NCBI RefSeq assembly: GCF_001027285.1
Contig: NZ_CP011509.1
Span: 10,006,501-10,070,500, forward strand
Reading direction: 5' to 3'
DNA: 64,000 nt
Origin: Archangium gephyra
Lineage (GTDB): Bacteria > Myxococcota > Myxococcia > Myxococcales > Myxococcaceae
The notes beneath the pieces were generated by a model. That model was not told the DNA's origin. It worked only from the letters and a program-made list of their open reading frames with translations, and ran no database searches. The translations under genes and the position numbers were made by a program. This document shows, piece by piece, positions 27,548 to 36,011 of the stretch (positions within the stretch are counted from its first letter, which is position 1; each line of letters starts with the position of its first letter).

Positions 27548-28270
27548 ATGAGCCAGACCGCGACGAACCGAGCCCAGGGCGAGGTACGCCTCAAGGTGGC
27601 CTACAAGAAACCCGAAGCGCTGCTGAGCGAGTACACGCGCAGCATCGGCCGGGGAGGCGTGACGCTGCAGACGCAGAAGAGCCTCCCGGTGGGAACGCGC
27701 TTCGTCTTCGAGATGCACAACCCCGGAGTCGCCGCGCCCGTGGAGGTGGTGGGCGAGGTGGTGCGGGTGACGCCGCAGCCGCACGGGCGCTTCATGATCA
27801 CCGTGAAGTACGACCCGGGGCAAGATCGGGGAGGCCTGGACGCGGTGCTGCAGCGCATCTTCGACATGCAGGAGTTCGAGAAGCTGCGCCGCTACCCGCG
27901 CATCCCGCTGCACCTGCCGGCGATGGAGGAGGAGACGCCCTTCGCGCCGCCCTTCTTCGTGCGAGACCTGTCGCGGGGAGGCGTGGGCCTGGAGGTGGAG
28001 GCGCCCGCGCTGCCAGCCTCCGTGAAGGTGGGCATGCCCTTCATGCTGGAGATGGACCTGGCGCTGGGCACGATGATGCTGCACGGCGAGGTGGCGTGGA
28101 CGTCGGCGGGAGGGCCCGAGGTGCTGCCCACCTTCGGCGTCAACTTCGGCACCCTGAGCCCGGACTCGGCGGAGCGGCTGGAGAAGCTGCTGTCGCTCGA
28201 GTCCATGCCGCCCCCGCCCTGGCGCGCCCGCGTCTGCTTCGGCATGGACGCGGTGATGCGCATGCCGTGA
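27548..28270 (+). CDS. Tandem PilZ-domain protein
   Basis: A 240-residue cytoplasmic protein with two PilZ-like halves. The second (about residues 112-225) has the cyclic-di-GMP motifs R114-x3-R118 and D140-L-S142-R-G-G145. The first (about 10-105) keeps the fold-typical GRGGVTLQT turn, but the D/N-x-S positions are S32 and G34, so ligand binding there is doubtful. It resembles the myxobacterial TIGR02266-type PilZ family. Such proteins transmit cyclic-di-GMP signals to motility or exopolysaccharide systems; no partner is adjacent. The upstream in-frame extension overlaps the intergenic region and was rejected. Confidence 0.8.
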   Translation: MSQTATNRAQGEVRLKVAYKKPEALLSEYTRSIGRGGVTLQTQKSLPVGTRFVFEMHNPGVAAPVEVVGEVVRVTPQPHGRFMITVKYDPGQDRGGLDAVLQRIFDMQEFEKLRRYPRIPLHLPAMEEETPFAPPFFVRDLSRGGVGLEVEAPALPASVKVGMPFMLEMDLALGTMMLHGEVAWTSAGGPEVLPTFGVNFGTLSPDSAERLEKLLSLESMPPPPWRARVCFGMDAVMRMP

Positions 28271-28291
28271 GCGAGCAGGAGTCCTCCAGGC

Positions 28292-30097
28292 CTACACCGC
28301 GGACAGCGGATAGCCGCTGGCCTTCTCCACGGCCTGGAGGATCGTCTCGCGCAGCTCCACCGGATCGTACGGCGTGAAGAGCTCCAGCCGCGCCACCTTC
28401 GCCAGGTGCTCCTTGAGCGCGTCACCCTTCACGGTGGCGCACAGCGCGCGCCGGGCCCGGGCGTAGGACTGGACGTTGGCCTCGGTGGCGTACTGCCGCG
28501 TCATCGCCACCCGCACCGCGTCCAGCTTCCCGTCCACCGCCGCCTGACGCGTGCGCGTCACCATCGAGTCCAGCGCGTACGCGTCCATCACGATGTCCGC
28601 CACCGTGGCCAGCACCTCCTGGCGCTGCTCGAGCTCCGCCCCGAACGTCTCCGCCGCCACCTTCAGCGTGTAGATCGCCAGCCGCTTGAGGTTCTCCGCC
28701 GCCTGCTCCTCCGCGGCCAGCTCGTCCTGCACCCGCGCCTTCGGCAGCCGCCCCGCCGCCACGTCCTCATCCACCGCCTGCGCCACCTCGAAGAGCGGCA
28801 GCGTGCCCTTCATCGTGCGCTTGAGCAGCATCCCCGCGATGAGCATCCGGTTGATCTCGTTGGTGCCCTCGAAGATGCGGTTGATGCGCGCATCCCGGTA
28901 GGCGCGCTCCACCGGGTACTCCTCGATGTAGCCCGCGCCGCCGTGGATCTGCACCGCGTCGTCCGCCACGTATCCGAGCGCCTCCGAGCCGTACACCTTC
29001 ATGATGGAGGACTCGATGGCGTACTCCTCGATGGCGGCGATGAGGCGCGCCGAGTAGTCGGCGGCCGTCTTGTCCGCCCCCGCCAGCACCGCGTCCACCA
29101 GCCCCGACGTGCGGTACGTCATGCTCTCCACCGCGTGGATGAGCGTGGTCATCCGCGCCAGCTTCTCGCGGGTGAGCGGGAAGCTCACGATGGCCGTCTG
29201 GAACTGCTTGCGCTCCTGCGCGAAGAGCAGCGCGTTGCGCAGCTGCAGCTTCATGCCGCCGAGCACCCCCGCCCCCAGCTTGAGCCGGCCATAGTTGAGG
29301 ATGTTGAAGGCGATCTTGTGCCCCTTGCCCACCTCGCCGAGCAGGTTCTCGCGGGGAATCCGCGCGTCCTCGAAGTAGAGGGGGCACGTGGAGGAGCCGC
29401 GGATGCCCATCTTGTGCTCCTCGGGCCCCACGCTGAAGCCGGGCGTGCCGCGCTCCACGATGAAGCCGGTGAACTTGTCGCCATCCACCTTGGCGAACAC
29501 CACGAACACGTCCGCGAACGCCGCGTTGGTGATGTAGAGCTTGGAGCCGTTGAGGATCCACTCCTTGCCGTCCGGGGACAGCACGGCCTTCGTCTTGGCC
29601 CCCAGCGCATCCGAGCCACTGCCCTGCTCCGTGAGGGCGTAGGCCGCCACGAGCTCGCCGGTGGCCAGCCTGGGTAGGTACTTCTGCTTCTGGGCGTCGT
29701 TGCCAAACCAGACGATGGGGAGCGTGCCGATGCCCGTGTGCGCCCCAAAGGACACGGACCAGGAGCCCTGCAGGCTCATGGCCTCGGCGATGAGCAGCGA
29801 GGTGGTCTTGTCCAGGCCCAGGCCACCGTAGGCCTCGGGGATGTCGATCATCAACAGGCCGAGCTCGCCGGCACGGCGCAGCAGGTCGCGCAGCAGCGCG
29901 TTGTCCTTGGCCTCGATCTTCTCGGCCTGGGGGAGCACCTGCTCGGTGGAGAACTGGAGCGCCGTCTTCAGGTAGAGCCGCTGCTCCTCGGTGAACAGCT
30001 CCGGCGTGGTGATGCGCACCGAGCCCACGTCATTGAAGAGGAAGGCACCCCCGACGGGGACCTCGGCGGAACGGGCCTGCTCGAGCACTGCTGCCAT
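28292..30097 (-). CDS. Acyl-CoA dehydrogenase (very-long-chain type)
   Basis: A 601-residue flavoenzyme oxidising acyl-CoA to trans-2-enoyl-CoA. The three-domain acyl-CoA dehydrogenase core is intact: AYALTEQGSGSDALGAKT (flavin and substrate contacts), MGIRGSSTCPLYFEDARIP, QIHGGAGYIEEYPVERAYRD and IFEGTNEINR with the usual catalytic Glu. About 170 extra C-terminal residues form a helical domain as in VLCAD/ACAD9-type enzymes, which act on long chains and may associate with the membrane. Myxobacteria use fatty acids extensively in development. It is a monocistronic gene convergent with the PilZ gene. Confidence 0.9.
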   Translation of the reverse strand: MAAVLEQARSAEVPVGGAFLFNDVGSVRITTPELFTEEQRLYLKTALQFSTEQVLPQAEKIEAKDNALLRDLLRRAGELGLLMIDIPEAYGGLGLDKTTSLLIAEAMSLQGSWSVSFGAHTGIGTLPIVWFGNDAQKQKYLPRLATGELVAAYALTEQGSGSDALGAKTKAVLSPDGKEWILNGSKLYITNAAFADVFVVFAKVDGDKFTGFIVERGTPGFSVGPEEHKMGIRGSSTCPLYFEDARIPRENLLGEVGKGHKIAFNILNYGRLKLGAGVLGGMKLQLRNALLFAQERKQFQTAIVSFPLTREKLARMTTLIHAVESMTYRTSGLVDAVLAGADKTAADYSARLIAAIEEYAIESSIMKVYGSEALGYVADDAVQIHGGAGYIEEYPVERAYRDARINRIFEGTNEINRMLIAGMLLKRTMKGTLPLFEVAQAVDEDVAAGRLPKARVQDELAAEEQAAENLKRLAIYTLKVAAETFGAELEQRQEVLATVADIVMDAYALDSMVTRTRQAAVDGKLDAVRVAMTRQYATEANVQSYARARRALCATVKGDALKEHLAKVARLELFTPYDPVELRETILQAVEKASGYPLSAV

Positions 30098-30242
30098 TCG
30101 GAATCCTCCAGGCGGTTGCCTCCCTGCTCGGGAGGCAGTTGTGCCACCGCGCCGGGCAAGATATGGCGCGGTGCATCAGGGCGGTAGTAGCGACAGGCCC
30201 GCCCCTTCTCAACCGAGTTGGACTCACGGAGGAAGTGACGCC

Positions 30243-30587
30243 ATGAAGCTGCGCTGGAACGTGCTGGGAGCCGTGCTGTTGGGACTGGGACTCGTGGGCT
30301 GTGGCGCGACGGTGGGCGACGCCTGCACCACGGACGCCGACTGTGGCGACAAGGGCTTCTGCATCAACAATCAGGCCTTCACGCCGGGAGGCTACTGCTC
30401 GCAGTCCTGCGTGCCCGGCAAGGACGAGACCTGCCCCACGGGCAGCAGCTGTGTGAGCCAGGGCTACGCCGAGAACGTGTCCGCCTGCTTCCTCAAATGC
30501 GGCTCGGATGCGGACTGCCGCACGGGCTACAAGTGCGAGGGGGGCTTCAGGGGCAATCCCGGCTCCGTCTGCGTGGCCACGAACTGA
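30243..30587 (+). CDS. Small Cys-rich lipoprotein
   Basis: A 114-residue protein with a lipobox (GLGLVGC) and about twelve cysteines in a regular C-x(5-7)-C pattern (DACTTDADC, GYCSQSC, DETCPTGSSC). It belongs to the EGF-like/disulphide-knot surface lipoproteins that are numerous in myxobacteria. A GGAGGAAG site precedes the ATG. It is divergent from the acyl-CoA dehydrogenase gene. Function unknown; probably a surface-exposed structural or binding module. Confidence 0.75.
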   Translation: MKLRWNVLGAVLLGLGLVGCGATVGDACTTDADCGDKGFCINNQAFTPGGYCSQSCVPGKDETCPTGSSCVSQGYAENVSACFLKCGSDADCRTGYKCEGGFRGNPGSVCVATN

Positions 30588-30647
30588 GCCCCCGAGGCCG
30601 TGCGCCCCTCGCCGCGCGGCCTTCCCCTTGTACGCTGGCCTACGAGA

Positions 30648-30673
30648 CAGCCGCATGCCACACAGTGCGGCTG
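30648..30673. repeat. Inverted repeat upstream of the lipoprotein gene
   Basis: A perfect 8-bp inverted repeat, CAGCCGCA and TGCGGCTG, with a 10-base loop, about 46 bp before the next start codon. No T-run follows, so it is more likely an operator or leader structure than a terminator. Confidence 0.35.
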
Positions 30674-30719
30674 TGCATCCCCGGAGACGGGCCGGAGATC
30701 TCTGCTAGGAAACACAGGC

Positions 30720-31442
30720 ATGAAGAAACTCGTGCCGCTCCTCGCCCTGGCCGTCACCGCCTGTAAACCCGCCACCCTCGACCGGGACTTGAAGGACATC
30801 CCGGGACTGGCCTTCCACGCCCTGCACGAAGGCGCGAGTGACGAGTCCGTCCTGCTCAAGTACGACAGCACCGCGGGCTCCTCGTGCTACCGCATCCCGG
30901 CGGAGACCACGCTCACCGTCAACGGAGAGGCCTTCACCCTGGACAAGCGGGGAGCTCTCTACGAGACCTCCAGTGGGTACTTCGGCTGCGACTTCCCCCG
31001 GTTCAAGGGCCCCGCGCGTCCGGCCGGGGAGCCCCTGACGGAGTACGTCCTCTCGGATGGCGCCTCGACCCTGCGCGCCGCCTTCAAGGAGCTCCATGCG
31101 ACGCGGAGCTTCCGGGTCAAGGTGAATGGAAAAGAGCAGACCTCGCTCCGCAACGGGTCGTCCGTGGACATCGAGTGGTTGCCAGTGAGCGACGTCCTGG
31201 AGAGCGCGCAGGTCGCCTTCCGGCTGGCCGGTACGCCGGAAGGAGAGGAAGACACCTATACGATCCAAGGCCTCCGTCTGGACGCCAACCACATCCGCTT
31301 CGTCCTGGACGTGCGGACGATCGGCGACTTCACGCTCCGCGTCACCACCCGGGGTCAGGCCGGACTGGAGGCCTGCGAAGGCTTCACCAGTTGCAGGGCG
31401 GACTTCGTCGAGGAGCTGCGGGTCCCCATGCCCATCGACTAG
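30720..31442 (+). CDS. Predicted lipoprotein of unknown function
   Basis: A 240-residue protein with a short signal peptide and lipobox-like LAVTAC. The mature part has two Cys pairs (SSCYRIP with GYFGCDF, and EACEGFTSC) and is rich in beta strands (TLTVNGEAFTL, FTLRVTTRG). AGGAAA lies upstream of the ATG. Its stop codon overlaps the stop codon of the convergent gene by three bases. Family not recognised. Confidence 0.65.
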   Translation: MKKLVPLLALAVTACKPATLDRDLKDIPGLAFHALHEGASDESVLLKYDSTAGSSCYRIPAETTLTVNGEAFTLDKRGALYETSSGYFGCDFPRFKGPARPAGEPLTEYVLSDGASTLRAAFKELHATRSFRVKVNGKEQTSLRNGSSVDIEWLPVSDVLESAQVAFRLAGTPEGEEDTYTIQGLRLDANHIRFVLDVRTIGDFTLRVTTRGQAGLEACEGFTSCRADFVEELRVPMPID

Positions 31443-32248
31443 CGACCCGGGCCCTCCTGTCCCGCCGGAGCCCCGGCCACGGCGGGAGCCCGGGGCGTCG
31501 GGTAGATGAAGCACAGCGTCTCGAAGAAGGGCTCACCGGGCGCGGCGTACACCCCACTGAGCGCCCGCGCGGCCTGCGCCAGCTCCGTGCCGAACGAGGG
31601 CACGAGGCAGATGTCCTCGGAGGTGGTGAAGCGTCCCTTCAGCCTGCCGAGTCCCTTGCGCAGCGTGGCGAGGTCCTGCTTCCCACCGCGCACGGGGACC
31701 GAGGGGCCATTGGCGTCGGGACCCGGCAGCTTCCCCACGCTGGTGGTGAGCTCGAAGCCGTCCTGCCGCTGGATGATGCGCAGCTTGCCGGGAGCGGCCT
31801 CGGCCAGCCACGCCTGGAAGCCCTGCTCGTCGCGCAGCACCAGCGGGTAGGCGACCGGGGCCTCCGGGTGGAGCAGCCACACCTCGCGCGCGGACTCGCG
31901 CAGGACGGCGAGCAGCTCGGAGGTCTGGACGAGGAACGTGTCCGCGTCGGGCACGAGCAGCACGCCCTGCTCCTTCACCCGCTCGCGCAGCCGGAGCTGG
32001 TCCTCGGGTTTGGAGGGCACGAACCGCTCCCCGCCGAGCCGCACGGCCTCTCCCGCCAGCTCCACCCGCAGCACCTTCCCGGGCACGGGCTCGCCGTACA
32101 CCTCGGCCGGAGCCACCTGGAAGCGCGCGTCCTCCTCCGCGACGACCGCCGGGAGCGGCGCCGGCTTGAGCGACGAGAGCGGCTCGGCCGGCTTCTCCTC
32201 CGTACACCCCACGGCCAGCACCACGGCCGCCCACAGCACCCGCTTCAT
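31439..32248 (-). CDS. Predicted lipoprotein downstream of an App1-type phosphatase
   Basis: A 269-residue protein with a signal peptide and lipobox (VVLAVGC). The mature domain includes VLLVPDADTFLVQTSELLAVL and YPLVLRDEQGFQAWL, suggesting an alpha/beta fold; no catalytic motif is evident. It is translationally coupled to the preceding phosphatase gene by an ATGA overlap, which suggests a shared envelope function. Confidence 0.65.
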   Translation of the reverse strand: MKRVLWAAVVLAVGCTEEKPAEPLSSLKPAPLPAVVAEEDARFQVAPAEVYGEPVPGKVLRVELAGEAVRLGGERFVPSKPEDQLRLRERVKEQGVLLVPDADTFLVQTSELLAVLRESAREVWLLHPEAPVAYPLVLRDEQGFQAWLAEAAPGKLRIIQRQDGFELTTSVGKLPGPDANGPSVPVRGGKQDLATLRKGLGRLKGRFTTSEDICLVPSFGTELAQAARALSGVYAAPGEPFFETLCFIYPTPRAPAVAGAPAGQEGPGR

Positions 32249-33234
32249 GGCGTCTCCTCCACGCGCGGCGCGGCCTGGGGAAACGCGGCGGTGACGCACT
32301 CCCGCCGGGCGAGTCCCACCTGGGCGGCGTGCAGGGCGGCCGTGCTCGCGTCCTTGAAGAGGACCATGTCGGGGAAGCGGGCGGCGTTCGCGCTGTGGCC
32401 CGCGTCGCGGATGTAGATGGCGCGCACGCGCCCGGGGAACTCCTCGCGGATCTGCGCGTAGACCTCCGGGTCCTTCTCGCCCGAGTCCCCCACGAGCACC
32501 ACCGGATGGGGGAAGCGCTGCAACAGGCTCCGGATGAGGGGCTGCTTGTAGGTGGAGAGCGTGCCCGGCCCGAAGTCGCGCAGGAAGAGGCCGAAGCCCA
32601 CCGGGAAGCGGTGCCGCTCGAGGAAGGCCCCCACCCGGGGGATGAACTGGACGGGCGAGCCGCTCACCAACGCGAAGCCCGGCGCCGCCTTCGCCTCGGC
32701 CCCCAGGCACCCATAGAAGCCCGGCATGCCGGGAACGGCCTTCTGGGTGTCCTCGTCCCGCAGCAGCGCGTTGGCGGCCAGCTTGCCCGGCTTCGTCACC
32801 TCGGAGATGGCCAGGGTGTCGTCGAAGTCGGAGACGACGAGGAAGGGCGCCGAGTCCGCGAGGATCTCCACGGAGGCCGAGGCCGTCGCGCCCGGCACAC
32901 GGGCCTGGGCGGAAGAGCGGCCCGGAGCGAAGGAGCCTCCCTCGGGCGGCTGGAGGGTGACCTGGAAGTTGCCGTCCTCCGCGCTGGTGACGGTGGCCGT
33001 CACGCCCTCGAAGGAGACCTCCACCTTCGCGCCCTTCCAGTTGCGGGCCGCCAGGCTGCGCAGGTTGCGGGACAGGGCGGTGCTCCCGTGTGGCGTCTCG
33101 GCGAGCACGCGCCCCTGGAGGGTGACGCTCCCGGGACGGCCGAGCGCCGGGGAGAGCAGCACCGCCGGGTCCGCGAGCACGGGGGCGGAGGCCAGGGCGA
33201 GGACGAGCGCGGCGAGGCGGGCGGAGGCGTTCAC
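32245..33234 (-). CDS. Secreted App1-type (DUF2183) phosphatidate phosphatase-like protein
   Basis: A 329-residue protein with an N-terminal signal peptide (LAALVLALASAPVLA), an N-terminal beta-sandwich domain and a C-terminal HAD-like domain. The catalytic motif D-x-D-x-T appears as VVSDFDDTLAISEV, followed by the VSGSPVQFIPRV motif, the conserved STYKQPLIRSLL and VLVGDSGEKDPEVYA. In yeast App1 this domain dephosphorylates phosphatidic acid. The signal peptide implies a periplasmic or secreted enzyme. The start is taken as GTG at 33234, since no ATG lies before the signal peptide. Confidence 0.8.
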   Translation of the reverse strand: MNASARLAALVLALASAPVLADPAVLLSPALGRPGSVTLQGRVLAETPHGSTALSRNLRSLAARNWKGAKVEVSFEGVTATVTSAEDGNFQVTLQPPEGGSFAPGRSSAQARVPGATASASVEILADSAPFLVVSDFDDTLAISEVTKPGKLAANALLRDEDTQKAVPGMPGFYGCLGAEAKAAPGFALVSGSPVQFIPRVGAFLERHRFPVGFGLFLRDFGPGTLSTYKQPLIRSLLQRFPHPVVLVGDSGEKDPEVYAQIREEFPGRVRAIYIRDAGHSANAARFPDMVLFKDASTAALHAAQVGLARRECVTAAFPQAAPRVEETP

Positions 33235-33486
33235 CAGGAGGACCCTTGGGCAAGTGTTGAGCGGCGCATGATACCCGCGGCCACCGCTGCGGAGGGGTCC
33301 TGGCGCTTCGGACCTGTTGCGTCCTGTAGCGGAAAAAGACCCTCCCCTTCCCTCCGGGCCCCGGGGCACACGCTCGGCTGGACGCCCGGATCTCCTGGGA
33401 CCGGACATCCGCCTCCTGTAAGTCGTGGCATCCGTTGAGGGTTGATGCTACGACCTCTCACTGCTCTCGCGTCTCATGAGGGGGAC

Positions 33487-34524
33487 ATGCCAGAAGGCTC
33501 CGCGTCACTCCAGCTCGCGGTTGGCGACCGGGTGGTCTACCCGAATCAAGGGGTCTGCCGCGTCTCGGCCATCGAAGTGAAGGAGGTGGCTGGGCAGAAG
33601 CTCACCTTCGTCACCATGCACCGGGAAGAGGATGGGGCGAAGGTGATGGTGCCCCAGACCAAGGTGATCTCCATCGGCGTCCGCAAGGTGGCGGGCCCCG
33701 AGGACGTCAAACAGGTCTTCGAGTTCCTGCGCTCCGACAGCGACAAGGCGGACCTGGACTGGAAGATGCGCGCGCGCACCAACCAGGACCGCATGGCCCA
33801 GGGTGGCCTCATCGGCATGGCCGAGGTGGTCAAGGGCCTGCAGGTGCTCAGCGAGCTGCGCCCGCTGCCCACCAAGGAGCGGGAGCTGTACGACAACGCT
33901 CGCCACCTGCTGGTGGCCGAGATCGCCGCCGCGCTCAACACCTCGGACTGCAACGCCGAGGACGCCATCGACCTGGTGCTCTTCCCGCCCGGCCGCGAGC
34001 GTCCCAAGCGCACCGCCGCCGAGTTCGCGCCCCGCCCGGGGGAGGGAGACGAGGATCTCGGCCTGGACGCCGACCTGCTCGGGCTCGACAGCGAGCTGGA
34101 CCTGCCTCCGGACGAGGAGGAGGCCCCGCCCGAGGAGGAGGAGTCCTCCGAGGAAGCCGGCGAGGAGGACGAGGAGGGCGAGGAGAAGCCCCGCAAGAAG
34201 GCCGCCGCCATGCCCGCCGAGGGGGGTGCCGACGCCGCGCCCAAGAAGCGCGGCCGTCCGCCCAAGCCCAAGCCGGAGGGTGCCGAGGCCGCCGCGCCCA
34301 AGAAGCGCGGCCGTCCGCCCAAGCCCAAGCCGGAGGGCGCCGAGGCTCCCGCGCCCAAGAAGCGGGGCCGCCCGCCCAAGGCCAAGCCGGCCGAGGGCGC
34401 CGAGGCCGCCGCTCCCGCGCCCAAGAAGCGCGGCCGCCCGCCCAAGGCCAGGTCTCCCGAGACCGAGGAGGCAGAGGACCAGGATGCCGACCTCGATGAC
34501 GACATCGAGGCCGATGATGAGTGA
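33487..34524 (+). CDS. carD: Global transcription regulator CarD (with HMGA-like tail)
   Basis: A 345-residue two-domain protein. Residues about 8-165 form the CarD/CdnL/TRCF RNA-polymerase-binding domain (VGDRVVYPNQGVCRVSAI). The C-terminal part resembles eukaryotic HMGA: an acidic stretch (DEEEAPPEEEESSEEAGEED) followed by four AT-hooks, each KKRGRPPK, in repeats of about 57 bases. In Myxococcus xanthus CarD acts with CarG to activate light-induced carotenogenesis and starvation-induced development through ECF-sigma promoters. The ATG at 33487 gives the normal family start. carG follows 25 bp later. Confidence 0.96.
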   Translation: MPEGSASLQLAVGDRVVYPNQGVCRVSAIEVKEVAGQKLTFVTMHREEDGAKVMVPQTKVISIGVRKVAGPEDVKQVFEFLRSDSDKADLDWKMRARTNQDRMAQGGLIGMAEVVKGLQVLSELRPLPTKERELYDNARHLLVAEIAAALNTSDCNAEDAIDLVLFPPGRERPKRTAAEFAPRPGEGDEDLGLDADLLGLDSELDLPPDEEEAPPEEEESSEEAGEEDEEGEEKPRKKAAAMPAEGGADAAPKKRGRPPKPKPEGAEAAAPKKRGRPPKPKPEGAEAPAPKKRGRPPKAKPAEGAEAAAPAPKKRGRPPKARSPETEEAEDQDADLDDDIEADDE

Positions 34525-34549
34525 CACCCGTCTTTCGAGGTGACGCCCC

Positions 34550-35062
34550 GTGATTCGCGTCGTGACGCTGGATTCCTTCGACGAAAAGCAGATCGCGAAG
34601 CTCTGCCAGACGCTCTATACGGCGTTTGGCGTGGGCAGCGAGCACTCCGGCCAGAAGGAGGTGCCCGCGGGCATGTCCGACCCGCTGGATGCCGAGAAGC
34701 TGCTCACGGAGATGAAGAACATCCGGGCCTATGAGGACGACAAGGTCCTCTTCATCACCTCGCGCAAGCTGAAGGAGCGCGAGCTGGCCGGAGGCAAGGC
34801 GCCCACCCCGGGCTTCGCCCAGTACAACAAGAGCCGGGCCATCATCAGCACCCACGGGTTCAAGGACCTCGAGACGTCCTTCAAGCCCGTGGCCCGCAAC
34901 GCGCTGCAGCAGATTGGCCACCTGTGGGGCCTGCACCACTGCCTGGATCCGCGCTGCTCCATGTATCCACCCTGGACGCCCTCGTTCTCCTCGGGTGAGG
35001 CCACCTTCTGCACCTTCTGCCGCGACAAGAGCGAGCAGAAGCTCCGCCTTGCGAAGTCCTAG
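34550..35062 (+). CDS. carG: CarG, zinc-binding partner of CarD
   Basis: A 170-residue archaemetzincin-like protein. The metalloprotease motif HExxHxxGxxHC reads Q120-Q-I-G-H124-L-W-G-L-H-H130-C131, followed by C136-S-M and C154-T-F-C157: zinc-binding Cys/His are kept, but the catalytic Glu and first His are replaced by Gln. That is the known state of CarG, which is an inactive protease fold acting as an obligate partner of CarD. Start is GTG at 34550 behind GAGGTG. It directly follows carD. Confidence 0.95.
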   Translation: MIRVVTLDSFDEKQIAKLCQTLYTAFGVGSEHSGQKEVPAGMSDPLDAEKLLTEMKNIRAYEDDKVLFITSRKLKERELAGGKAPTPGFAQYNKSRAIISTHGFKDLETSFKPVARNALQQIGHLWGLHHCLDPRCSMYPPWTPSFSSGEATFCTFCRDKSEQKLRLAKS

Positions 35063-36011
35063 GTCCCTGCCGAGCGCCCTTCCCCTGGTGGAGCTGGGAG
35101 GGCTGCTGCTCGTCGCGCTCGTCTGCCTCGTCTTCCAGCTGCGGATGCCCGGCCGCCTCGTGTCCGAGGCGGACTACCGCGAGGTGGAGGGCTTGCTGCG
35201 CGCCGAGGCCCGGCCCGGCGACGCGGTGCTGCTCTTCCCGTGGTGGACCGAACGGGCCCGGCTCCACGTGCCGCCGGAGCTGCCGGTGTACGGCTACCTC
35301 GGCTCGGACAAGGACGACCTGAGCGCGCACCCGCGCATCTGGGTGCTGGGCCAACCGGAGCTGCCACGGAACGGGGAAGCGGACTTCCGGGCCGCCTTCC
35401 TTCCCGGACGCACCGCCGTGGGAGACGCGCGCCGCGCGGGCAACCTGGAGCTGACGTTGTACGAGAATGGCCGCTACCGCCCCCGGCGCTTCGTGGCCTC
35501 GGAGGCGTACGCGAAGGCCCGCGTCTACCTGGAGGCGCGGGACGGGACGAAGACGGAGTGCCCCTTCGACGGGCGGGTGCACCGCTGCCCCGGGCCGCCG
35601 CACCTGTACGTGGCGCCCGAGTGGCATGAGCTCCACTTCGAGCCGCGCCGCTGCCTGTGGATGCACGCGCCGGGCGGGACGCAGCGGCTGGTGGCCGAGT
35701 TCGCCGGAGTGCCCGCGGGCACGCAGCTGCGGCTGGAGGGCGGCCTCATCTCCGAGTACGCCTCGAACCACGACGCGCAGCTGAGCACCGCGTATTACGG
35801 CGTGGAGGACGCGGCCACCCGCGAGCCGTTGCTGGAGATCGCCCAACCGCCGGGCCTGGAGGGCCTGCAGAAGGCGTGGCGCGCGCTGCCACCGGGCGAG
35901 CCCCGCACGGTGAAGGTGTGGGTGCGGGCGGAGAATCCGGATCGGCGGCAGGTGTGCCTGGACGTGTTCGCGCTCGGAAACGGCGCGGTGGTTTCCAGGG
36001 AGGGCACATGA
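35049..36011 (+). CDS. Membrane-anchored protein next to a GT39 glycosyltransferase, unknown
   Basis: About 320 residues: one N-terminal hydrophobic segment (LGGLLLVALVCLVF) followed by a periplasmic domain with LLRAEARPGDAVLLFPWW, a segment also seen in periplasmic parts of PMT-type glycosyltransferase loci, and a C-terminal beta-sandwich-like half (ISEYASNHDAQLSTAYYGV). No ATG precedes the membrane segment; TTG at 35049 is the best candidate, overlapping the end of carG by 14 bases. Its stop overlaps the glycosyltransferase start (ATGA), so the two probably work together. Function not recognised. Confidence 0.6.
   Translation: MRSPRSLPSALPLVELGGLLLVALVCLVFQLRMPGRLVSEADYREVEGLLRAEARPGDAVLLFPWWTERARLHVPPELPVYGYLGSDKDDLSAHPRIWVLGQPELPRNGEADFRAAFLPGRTAVGDARRAGNLELTLYENGRYRPRRFVASEAYAKARVYLEARDGTKTECPFDGRVHRCPGPPHLYVAPEWHELHFEPRRCLWMHAPGGTQRLVAEFAGVPAGTQLRLEGGLISEYASNHDAQLSTAYYGVEDAATREPLLEIAQPPGLEGLQKAWRALPPGEPRTVKVWVRAENPDRRQVCLDVFALGNGAVVSREGT

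Noticed and set aside
34200-34480. Regular 57-bp repeats that might be a repeat array or CRISPR
   Set aside because: They code for the four AT-hooks of CarD, are direct coding repeats without spacers and match a known protein layout.
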